From Rhyzopertha dominica (lineage: Eukaryota; Arthropoda; Insecta; Coleoptera; Bostrichidae): DNA of 64,000 nucleotides. Both the position numbers and the translations under genes were made by a program. The first letter of the stretch is position 1. Each line of letters opens with the position of its first letter. The DNA lies in NCBI GenBank assembly GCA_025024175.1, contig QCXZ01000086.1:21046245-21110244 (forward strand). Reading direction: 5' to 3'. Positions 55,354-64,000 of this stretch are shown in pieces. Below the pieces are notes generated by a model. That model saw only the letters and a list, made by a program, of their open reading frames with translations. It ran no database searches and had not been told where the DNA came from.

Positions 55354-56349
55354 CGCTGCGGTGTGCGGTGCGTGGACGCAGTGCAGTGTGATATGTGCCA
55401 AATCTACTCGTGCTTCGCTACCTTAAAGCTGAGTGTTTGTATCATCCGAACATATAGCATTTGTTAAATTAGCATTCATGTTTAGNATCNGTCATTTCTA
55501 GGTGCCCCGCGTGAAGATGTACGCATNCCCTTTGTAATNGAATACGAAATTCGCTTGGTGTGTAGGGTAAGTCATTTTTGCAACCGCTTCGGTTAATTTA
55601 CGGAATGCTTACTGTGCGCATTCGTTTGCTTTAGCAAAATTAAAGAGCGCCCTTCGAAATAGAGCTCTCCTGGTGGTGCGCCATCAGCAAGTGCGTGATT
55701 ACATCTTTCCCTGGCTTCGATGCAATTTCAACCGAATATGCCACCCGGTGCGATGTGGCTTAAAAGTGACTTATCCTATAAACGTTTCGATGACGGATTA
55801 TTCCGGTATGTGCGCCGCCGAAGTTAACAAAGTAGATGGAAGACAATTTACATTTGAATATCATCTAGCTTGTGTAGCGTCCGTTGTTTTGTTCCGGATA
55901 ATCCCATATTGATGTTCCGTTGTCTTTAGTGTATATAAATCTGTTTTATTGATTCCTCTGTTACGATGATGTTATAAAATAATTCAGAATATAAAATAAA
56001 CTGTTTTGAATTTAAGGCATTTGCGAATAATAACAATTACAATAATGACAGTATTTTTTCTGCAGCAGAAATCATGCTGAACCACCTAATAATATATTTA
56101 AAATACTTAAAAAATTCAGGAGATCCTCGGGAGCTTTCGACAGCCTGACGAGTCCCCACCAATATTATAACGTCACATTAGCAGCTGAACGATATGCAAG
56201 GAAGACTTATGGCGTGTTATGCAATTTGGTAGAGGTATGAAGGATTTGCTGCGTAATTTCAGCAGCATTTAACACTTTGTCGTCGTTTTTTAAGGCTATT
56301 ACTATTTCTGACATACTACTATGATCAAATATAGCCTAGAATTTTTAAT
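55354..56349. other. Probable 3' UTR and flank of the DIP-like gene
   Basis: Follows the stop codon. Contains n's at 55486-55538 and a short non-family frame at 55673-55912. The 3' end cannot be fixed. Confidence 0.4.
55995..56000 (+). promoter_or_regulatory. Candidate polyadenylation signal AATAAA
   Basis: AATAAA in an AT-rich context about 640 bases after the stop. It is one of several possible signals and is unsupported by any transcript evidence. Confidence 0.25.
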
Positions 56350-57060
56350 AAAACGCAAAAATTCGGTTTATTTTTCAATGTTTATTTTGTCTCCTTCAAA
56401 ATAGTCTCCGTCGGATGGAATACACATATGCCAACGTTTTTCCAGTCCTTATAACACTTTTCGTACGTCTCTTTTAGTATCGCCTTCAGCTTCCTCTTAG
56501 AATTCTCTTTTATGGCTTCAATCGTTACAAAATGCTTTACGCGAAGTGGTAATTTGAGTTTTGGGAAGAAGAAAAAGTCACATGGTGCCATATCTGGTGA
56601 ATATGGGTCTTGCGGAATGACGTGTACGTTGTTTTTCATCAAATAATCGCAAGTGAGCCGCGTGCATTATTGTCATCAGCGGCGTAGGGGGTGGGGGGGA
56701 CAATTTGGCAAAATTCAGATTTTGAATCAAGCTCGTGTCTAAAATATCATGTATAATGGTTTCCACTGATCCAAATGATATTCCCATATCATCAGTTATC
56801 TCTCTAATAGTCACACGACGATTTTCGAGCACCATTTCCTTCACTTTTTCAATGTTTCCTTCTTTAGTCGATGTTTGTGGACGGCGTTCATGAGGCAAAT
56901 TTAAACTATTTATACCAATTATACGCAGAAACGTGCGACATATGAGAATTCGGATAAGCCTTCTGTAACATTTTGAAAGCGTTAGCACACGATATTTCGT
57001 TTGAAACATAAAATTTAAGGCAGATTTTTTGGTCTACAGAATGCGACATCATAAAAATCG
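56350..57060 (-). pseudogene. Mariner-like transposase relic with large internal deletion
   Basis: The minus strand from 57009 gives RRPQTSTKEGNIEKVKEMVL, ENRRVTIREITDDMGISFGS and VETIIHDIL, the DNA-binding half. After a jump (PPPPTP; HAAHLRLF) come HVIPQDPYSPDMAPCDFFFF (second-domain end with the third Asp) and KAILKETYEKCYKDWKN, typical of the mariner C-terminus. The first two catalytic Asp are deleted. TIRs not clearly seen. Confidence 0.82.
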
Positions 57061-57272
57061 GAAAACACACACAGTTGACTTGTTTATACGCTTGTTTCGA
57101 AAACTTTTATGTGATATGTGACATATCGTGCTGAAATTTGACATGTGACAGTGCTACCAACCTTATGCAAGAAGAATTTTGACAAAATATGAGGCGCGGT
57201 TCGTTTAAATTTAAAAATTCTAGTTTATGTTTGATCAGTGGTGTGCTCATAAAATTGCAGCGAGCGATTCCT

Positions 57273-57533
57273 TAAAAAACGCTTCAAATTGAATCAATGC
57301 TTCCACATCAAATTGTCGAAATGACATTTACGCTTTTATTTCTTATATTATACGAATAATTAGGTTTTGAGCATGTTTTCTTTCTACATATTTTTTTTCT
57401 GCGACAAACGGTTCTCGTGATATTAGCAAAAATACATTATCGGGTTTTTCTAAATAACTCGAAAATTATTAACTTAACAAAAAAATTCCAAGAGTGCTTT
57501 TCCATCAGAAATTTGATTTTTTTGCGATTCAAT
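57273..57533 (+). repeat. Dispersed repeat X, copy C (partial)
   Basis: Shares aaacgcttcaaattgaatca, gacaaacggttctcgtgata and cttaacaaaaaaattccaag with copies A and B, same orientation as copy A, truncated on the right. Confidence 0.75.
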
Positions 57534-60500
57534 AGTTCCCATAATATAATATAAAACATGTACAAACGTAAATAAAATCATAATTTGCAGTATTTCAGTT
57601 TAAATTAGTTAAGTATTTCCAAATAATGTCATGCAAGTGGTTAATATCGGCATGAATGGGTGATTTGTAGTTCTGCTTAGAAACGTACCGCCGACAAGCC
57701 ATTGAGTTTTGCGAACTTCGCGTTGCTAACGCATTTGTCATTATCACCACGATTGGTATTAGTTTCAGTTTAAACACTAACAACTTGTACAATCACGATA
57801 AATATACATTTATGTACTGGTTGCCCCAGTTACTGTGCTTACCCAATTGGAAGTTTTTCGCTAATCCACTAATTATGTTACTCCGCAAGTTCAAAATGAA
57901 ATAATTACAGGAGTAAGTTGGTGTCTCGGTAATATCAGGAGCATATGCAGGAGTACAGTCTTTTCTTAAACAACATACGTCGAATGCGGTTAATACGATG
58001 GGCTTTATTAAAAGAAGAATAAGCATAACATTAAAAAGGGTCTGTCCCAGTCCAGTTCCACATTCTTAAAAAACGTGTATGAAACTTGTCGCTTTACGGT
58101 TTTGCTTTCACATTTTAGAAACAAAATCTTAAGAAATAATAAAGACATGAAATGTTACTCTTTAGTCTAAAAACAAAAGAACTAGAGAAGTGAGACGTCT
58201 TTTAATGAAGTAGTAGAATACAAAAGAATAGCGGATCCACGCCATAATTTTAAAATTTATTTGATTTTTGTTATTTTTTACTGATGGACTGTGGACAATA
58301 TATTATGTGTGCTCAGTAAGGCAATGCACCAAATATTGTTTCTCTTTTTTATGATATTTTTATTTTACCTGTTGTACAGAACAGATAGGTATATTTTACT
58401 TTACTGATCAGCAAAAAAACGTTTTTTTTAATTTATTTATTTATTTACGTATGTAGTACCTATACTATGTATTATTGTGTTTCATAGTAATAGATGTATA
58501 TTTCGAACCACATTCATGGTGTGTTTTCCTCTAAATTGTTTTTAAGGAGGAGATTGACGTATAAGGGATTGGTTAACACCACACAAGGTTTTGACCCATA
58601 ACTAAATGCCACTAAGTGCATTTATTTATGGGTCAAAACCACTAGTAGCTAGCTACGCCCCTAAGTGAGTTCACTACTTAACGAAACCTCTAAATAAAGA
58701 AATTCTATAATATTGATAATACGGGAATTGTTTATTAGAGACTAATGGTTATCTTCAAATGCTCGCCACTTCTGAATGCAGGTAAGTTAATTGTAGTGAA
58801 TAGTCATGCACGTTCTTATTTTCTCTTTTCTAATTCCATACGTAAACCTAAAGTAGCAGTTTTGTATCCTTAGTAGCCTGCACACGTTTCTTCAAAATCC
58901 GCCGTAATATCACCATTATGACACAGGTGATATTATAAGCGAATAAAACGCGGGTAATTTAAGATCAGCAAGCAGAATGCTTCTGTGTGAGTAAACAATT
59001 TTAAAACATGAAAAAATGTATAACTAAGGCTGAAATTATAGGTACATTTATAAGAAACATGTAGGACTTCAGACAGTCTACTGAGGAAGCCGAAAGACGA
59101 AACAAAGTTAACAAACAAAGCTAAAGTCTAAGGGTTCCTAAATAAGACAGTTATAATACAACAACGTTACAGGCATAATGCGACGAAAATATCCAATACA
59201 ATAACACCTGCACATTATGTGTACTAAAGAAAAGCAAATTANCATTTGAAGTACATATATAAAAACACTAATGGGCCCGCAAAAAGACAGCAATTGATAT
59301 GGTGGCGTAGAGTTTACTTATCTAGAAAACATCTTTATATAAAACAACAACATGAATGAATTTTTCTTCTTTCAAGGAATACACTGTGAGGGTGAAGTGT
59401 AAATAAATAGACGCCATTAAGTAGGGACGAGCATTTTTATATATTATTCGAATTTTCGACAAGTCGAATAATATCTTATTATCGATAGGTCCAATTATCG
59501 ACAATTCGGTGTATCTATAAAAACACTTATGTTTATACGTAAATTAAGAAATAGTTTTGCAGTTATGTGTTTGTGTCCTCTTATTATAAAATAGATTAGG
59601 TGTGAAATAGCGCTGCGTTTTGTGTTACTTCCATCCATAAATTAAATTATCGATAACTAGAATTTTCGATATTTCTAAAAATATCAATATTTTTTTAGAA
59701 TGACCCACCGCTACCGTGGAAGATACAAATTTAAGTGACAGCATACCAAACATTTAGTTGTAGATTACAATCAAGTTTCTTATAAATGAAAATTGAAATC
59801 AAAACAATGAAAATTTTGGGAACGTTTATTGAATGAAAAATAAATTACTTATTAAATCATTTTAACTGCAAAAATGTAAACACTTCATTTTAATTTCATT
59901 GTAATTATTTCTGGCTCATCAGCTTGTGGTAGCCACCACTGAATTTCACTAACTAATTCTTTTTACCTTTTCTCATGCCAGGCATATTGCAGTTTTGTCA
60001 GTAAAAAAGTTTGACTGTTCATCTCCATTATGGTTCACATGGCGAAATTGACCTAAAGTATCAATAGTTTGATGCAGAAGGATCTGTCCCTATTCAATCT
60101 AGCCACGGTAGGATTCTGAGCTTTCCTCTTTTTTTCGATTGATCTAGTCTCTGAAACTGTTGATAATCCCGATCAAACTGTATAGTCTACATACAGTTTG
60201 ATGTGGAAACGTGTATAGAAGTCATTTCACATTATGTACTGGCAACATTTCTCAGGATACGTTGTCTTTCTGTTTTATAAAAAACACATGTTCATTTTTA
60301 AATTAAACATGCACGGNTACAGATACAGTTATATAAGTTTCAAAAATACACTGAGACTGGATAGTCCAATTGATGCAAAAAAAAACAAAAGAAAGACAGC
60401 TGTCCAGTTGAGTAATTATTATAATATAAAGAGTTCCTTTTTTGGGATCCTCTTAAAATAATCAATTTTTTCGACAAAAAAATATCCCGTGCACCTGGCT

Positions 60501-61544
60501 TATTGATTTTTGTAGGCTTTGAGAAGTTCCACATTTTGTCAAAACAATTGATTGTTGCTTTGAGATCACACAGAAATACTAACCGCATTAAACAAATAAT
60601 TAACCACTTTATCGTAAAAATTAATTTACAAATAAACTCGACTATAGTTTCGACCTTTTGATCATCGTTGGACTGCTTTATTTTACAAGACGGATCCTAA
60701 TATTGCCATTACGGTGCAAAATATTTAAGCATGTATAATATAATTATACAACCTTATTTTGAAAGTGATGTCTTAAATTAAATTGCAGCATTTCAACAAC
60801 ATATGAGAACAATATACAGATAGTGTAATTAATTTTCTTTAAAAAATAAAACCCTCAAAATCCGGACATCATTCGCCTCCACTGACTTCCAAAACGAACA
60901 CAATCATTACCGAAATTAAAAAGTCAACTTCAAGCTCACGATGGTACGAATACGTCAGTACAGGTTCGTGACAAAAGATATTCAAAGTGTAGTCCATTAT
61001 TGTCCACACAAGCTTGCACTCAACGCATGATGGAGACTCGCACTTGACCGTTTATCGGATATAACTGAACAATAATCTAGTACACTGACCTATATCGACC
61101 TGATAGCACCTATATTATGACTGATAAATCGTCAGACGCCTGGATGTGTTTGAAGTTCAGTTTCTTGTAATTTACAAACCATCATGAAAATAAAAAGAAC
61201 CGAAATCGTCCATTTTTCTTTTAATCACTTTCTCAGACACGTAGTATTATACACCGTGCTACGTAGCAAAAAGCATTTACTCAACTATATTAATCTATAA
61301 GTTGAGATGGATTAAAGATTAAAAAAATTAAGAAACAATTGCGCTGGATTTTATAGATGGTGATTTTTGTGATGGGCAACTCTTGTAGCGTAAGAATTTT
61401 AAAATGTTACACCCCCAAAAACTGGGGCACTTTATTACACATACGCAGTATGTATTCGTTTTTAAAAAAAACCTTGTTGTCAAGAAACCCCATTCTTATG
61501 ATAAAGAATTGTACGGTTATTGACCGTTGACTACATATATTTTT
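57534..61544. other. Intergenic AT-rich sequence, one hairpin
   Basis: No family-like ORF, RNA gene or TE ends recognised in about 4 kb, apart from the hairpin at 58587-58640. Short frames such as 60234-60461 are AT-rich noise. Confidence 0.6.
58587..58640. repeat. 23-bp hairpin, one mismatch, 8-nt loop
   Basis: ggttttgacccataactaaa-type left arm (58587-58609) and its inverse (58618-58640) around cactaagt. Could be a short MITE or a structured transcript; a microRNA cannot be claimed. Confidence 0.7.
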
Positions 61545-61595
61545 TTAATATATTAGGTTTCGGTCTTCTAAATAAAACTCCTTTTATCTTATGCC

Positions 61596-61629
61596 AAGCT
61601 TTCGGAGAGTTTTTTGTTTCCTTCTTCTG
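61596..61629 (-). ncRNA. Hammerhead-like motif, second PLE family, left arm
   Basis: Minus strand reads CAGAAGA (one change from CUGANGA), a stem of GGAG paired with CTCC, then GAAAGCTT. Confidence 0.35.
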
Positions 61630-61986
61630 GGCCTATAATATTTTATTAAATAACTACAAATAGAGAACAACAAACCATATAAAGATACTTACAATAGAAA
61701 CGGAATTATTCTAAGTTTAAACAGCAGTCTTGACATCATATATATATAACTCTAATAATTGTAGGTAATTCCAAAAATTACAAACTATTAATAATTATAA
61801 ACAATCTTGACAAATATTAAAATATCTATCAAAATTATAAAACTGACAGCCAATAATATGAATTCTAGATATGACGAGAAATTTGGAGAGTGCAAGTAGG
61901 AAGTTATGATCACGAAAATGGTTTAAAATGGAGGAGATAGGTATAAATTTTGGAAAGAGGTTTTAAATAATGTTTCTCCTACAACT

Positions 61987-62400
61987 TTGACAAAATATTG
62001 TGTAATTCCCTACATAGAAGGTCTTAGCGACACAAGCAAAAAATTATTGTTAGAAATAGAAAATGTTCATGTTTGTTATTACCCACTTGTAAAAATTCAA
62101 AATTATTTTTCAAAATTAAAATGTAAAACTCCTATTGAAAATTTAACAAATGTAGTATATTTATTAAATTGTAGTAATTGTGAATGAGTACCTATATATT
62201 GGTTAGACTGCGAGACACTTAATTGACAGAGTTAAAGAACATAAAATAGATATAAAAAATAATAACAACCTCTGTAATATTTAACCATTGTTATGACCTT
62301 GACCATAAATTTAATTTTAATGATTTAATAGTTTTGGATAAAGAAATAAATTTAAAGAAACTTCTTTTTTTTAGAAATGGCCCATATCAATAGACAAATT
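61987..62400 (+). pseudogene. PLE GIY-YIG endonuclease remnant
   Basis: The frame 61987-62187 reads KYCVIPYIEGLSDTSKKLL, then KTPIENLTNVVYLLNCSNCE, the linker and CxxC before GIY-YIG. After a one-base shift the sequence continues as YIGQTARHL-like, IDRVKEHK and DLDHKFNFNDLIVLDKE, the rest of the endonuclease domain, to about 62350. Stops and shifts make it dead. RT is absent. Confidence 0.75.
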
Positions 62401-62763
62401 CATAGTATTAATGAAAGAAGTGATATTCATAATCTTTCCAAAATTTATACCTATCTCCTCCATTTTAAACCATTTTCGTGATCATAACTTCCTACTTGCA
62501 CTCTCCAAATTTCTCGTCATATCTAAATTTCATATTGTTGGCTGTCAGTTTTTTTTTAATTTTGATAGATATTTTAATATTTGTCAAGATTGTTTGTAAT
62601 TATTAATAGTTTGTAATTTTTGGAATTACCTACAATTATTAGAGTTATATATATGATGTCAAGACTGCTGTTTAAACTTAGAATAATTCCGTTTCTACTG
62701 TAAGTATTTTTTATATGGTTTGTTGTTCTCTATTTGTAGTTATTTAATAAAATATTATAGGCC

Positions 62764-62796
62764 CAGAAGAAGGAGACAAAAACCCTCCGAAAGCTT
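62764..62796 (+). ncRNA. Hammerhead-like motif, second PLE family, right arm
   Basis: Reads CAGAAGA, AGGAG...CCTCC stem, GAAAGCTT. Relative to family 1 (GAAACGTC) the minimal stem III pair C-G is swapped to G-C, which keeps pairing. Confidence 0.38.
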
Positions 62797-63133
62797 GGCA
62801 TAAGATAAAAGGAGTTTATTTACAAGACCGAAACCTAATATATTTAAAANACACTTATTGTCAAGCATTATTGGGGATATTTTATAATAAAACTGCTTTT
62901 GCGATAGTAGAAAGAAGTTTCCGTTAAAAATTTTGTCGCAAAATGTTAGCCCCCCCTGACTATAGGAAATTAAAAAAAGACTAGTGTACAGTAAGAACTA
63001 GTAGTAGTGATGCGACTTGATGGCTTTTCTAAATGAATACCCGTTATTTTAATGCAAATGAAGGCTCAATTTCATCACTCATTATTTCGGCCCTGCGATT
63101 CCTACAAATCAGGCAAGCAGACGGACGTGGTTC

Positions 63134-63511
63134 TTGGGTGAACATCGTGAAATGGGGCACGAGTTACATATATTAAGCCAAGCAAGGGTGTTCGCATGCG
63201 GGATCTCATCTATCCTGCCGGACGTCAGGCTCGGGAGGACCCATTTGCCACCAATTCTCCACTACATCTATTGCCGCCACATGGACGTTGATAAAACGTC
63301 TTCCTATCATATGGAAGTCCATCTGCTCCCGCCTGAAACCCATCCGATATCGCTTCGATATACAATTATCCACTATGCGGACATCACTCCGACAAACGTG
63401 AATATTATACCTCGGCTAGCGAGCAGCGGATTTCGGAGCAAAGCAAAAAGTTATCCCATTTGGCTAATGGAAGCCCTTTCCAACTCCCCATACAATGTCT
63501 TGTTCACATAA
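63134..63511 (+). CDS. Unidentified 125-codon ORF
   Basis: An open frame from ATG 63134 to TAA, in sequence clearly less AT-rich than its surroundings (about 63090-63520). No signal peptide, membrane segment or domain recognised; the protein has several His/Pro-rich stretches (HYIYCRHMDVD; HLLPPETHPIS). It could be part of an unknown gene, an old element or a conserved non-coding block. A genuine coding role is uncertain. Confidence 0.2.
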   Translation: MGEHREMGHELHILSQARVFACGISSILPDVRLGRTHLPPILHYIYCRHMDVDKTSSYHMEVHLLPPETHPISLRYTIIHYADITPTNVNIIPRLASSGFRSKAKSYPIWLMEALSNSPYNVLFT

Positions 63512-63734
63512 AGGATCAGTTTGGGGTGCATCACTTTCGCTTTCTAGTATCACCTAGATTCCAAACGAAACAGTTCAAACACATTCGCTATTTCGAGCTC
63601 AATGAGTCGAAGTTTATCTGAGAAGTCGATAATGCGGAACAGGAACGCTGCTCATACATTTATCTATTTATTTATACATACACTACCTAACAAAAAGCAA
63701 TTAAAATATCAAAACAAAATATAAACGAAAGCTT

Positions 63735-63842
63735 CATGCAAAAATGTACAAAAAGGTAGGGCCGGCGAGAGCCCGGTACTACAGACGGTACGAATGTACC
63801 GGGGCCCAGACTAAACCAGGGGCCCGGCGGAGCCCTAAGTCA
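63735..63842. repeat. GC-rich element end, ggccggc/ggggcccgg motifs
   Basis: agggccggcgagagcccggt and accggggcccagactaaacc, then aggggcccggcggagcccta, stand out in AT-rich DNA and are rich in short inverted words. It resembles edges of insect MITE or SINE families, but no second copy is in the window. Confidence 0.35.
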
Positions 63843-64000
63843 TAGCCATAGTCGTGAATAAAAAAAATGCTATGAATTTGAAAAATAGCATCATGAAGTG
63901 TGAAGATTATTTTTCGTCAATATACTGGTATATAGGGTGACAATGACATTCAAGTCAAGTCATGTAAACAAGTGGTCTCACAGACATTTCGTCAATTTTT

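Larger units (their letters stand above)
61545..62849. mobile_element. Penelope-like element bounded by 415-bp inverted repeats
   Basis: The left arm 61545-61960 is the diverged inverse of 62434-62849. The central 470 bp encode a GIY-YIG end on the + strand. Each arm includes the 3' UTR words ctccgaaagcttggcataag and a hammerhead-like motif. The architecture is the same as at 53281-54408, but this is a different family. Confidence 0.88.

Noticed and set aside
59068..59102. ctgaggaagccgaaagacgaaac as another hammerhead motif
   Set aside because: The box and GAAAC are present but the segment between them does not form a stem and no PLE sequence adjoins it.
60234..60588. Small AT-rich ORFs near 60.3 kb
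   Set aside because: Length and composition are what chance gives in AT-rich DNA; no motif or homology recognised.

Overview
This window looks like insect nuclear DNA: AT-rich, intron-containing and saturated with eukaryotic transposable elements. One host gene is recognisable. It lies on the + strand and encodes a three-immunoglobulin-domain, GPI-anchored cell-surface protein of the DIP (Dpr-interacting protein)/lachesin family. Six coding segments (3663-3775, 15982-16167, 22788-23112, 47776-47895, 47950-48120, 55142-55353) join in one open frame to 374 residues plus a stop. The signal-peptide exon lies upstream of the window. The insect order cannot be fixed from the sequence; scattered n's mark unresolved bases.

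Layout. Position 1-93 is the cut end of a mariner. Intron 1 of the window (3776-15981) holds an apparently intact Tc1 element with its own small intron (4435-6065), a LINE fragment, a tRNA-derived SINE, an unclassified terminal-inverted-repeat element sitting in a Penelope-like (PLE) reverse transcriptase, a MITE and a roughly 1.1 kb minisatellite. Intron 2 (16168-22787) holds LINE and inverted PLE pieces. The 24.7 kb intron 3 (23113-47775) holds a foldback array, dispersed repeats, several LINEs, two decayed Tc1-type elements, a DUF4817-type transposase nested in a LINE, and PLE remnants. A 54-nt in-frame intron (47896-47949) splits the third Ig domain. The last intron (48121-55141) carries an almost intact mariner, more transposase relics and a 1.1 kb PLE palindrome. 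Downstream of the gene are a mariner relic, another PLE palindrome (61545-62849) and an unidentified GC-richer ORF.

The transposons share no pathway with the host gene; they occupy its introns. The most notable signal is the PLE set. Separate insertions are arranged as inverted (palindromic) copies around GIY-YIG endonuclease remnants, and they carry short motifs matching the hammerhead ribozyme core. A second family shows a swapped stem III base pair that preserves pairing. The Tc1 with a spliceosomal-type intron is the other main point of interest.
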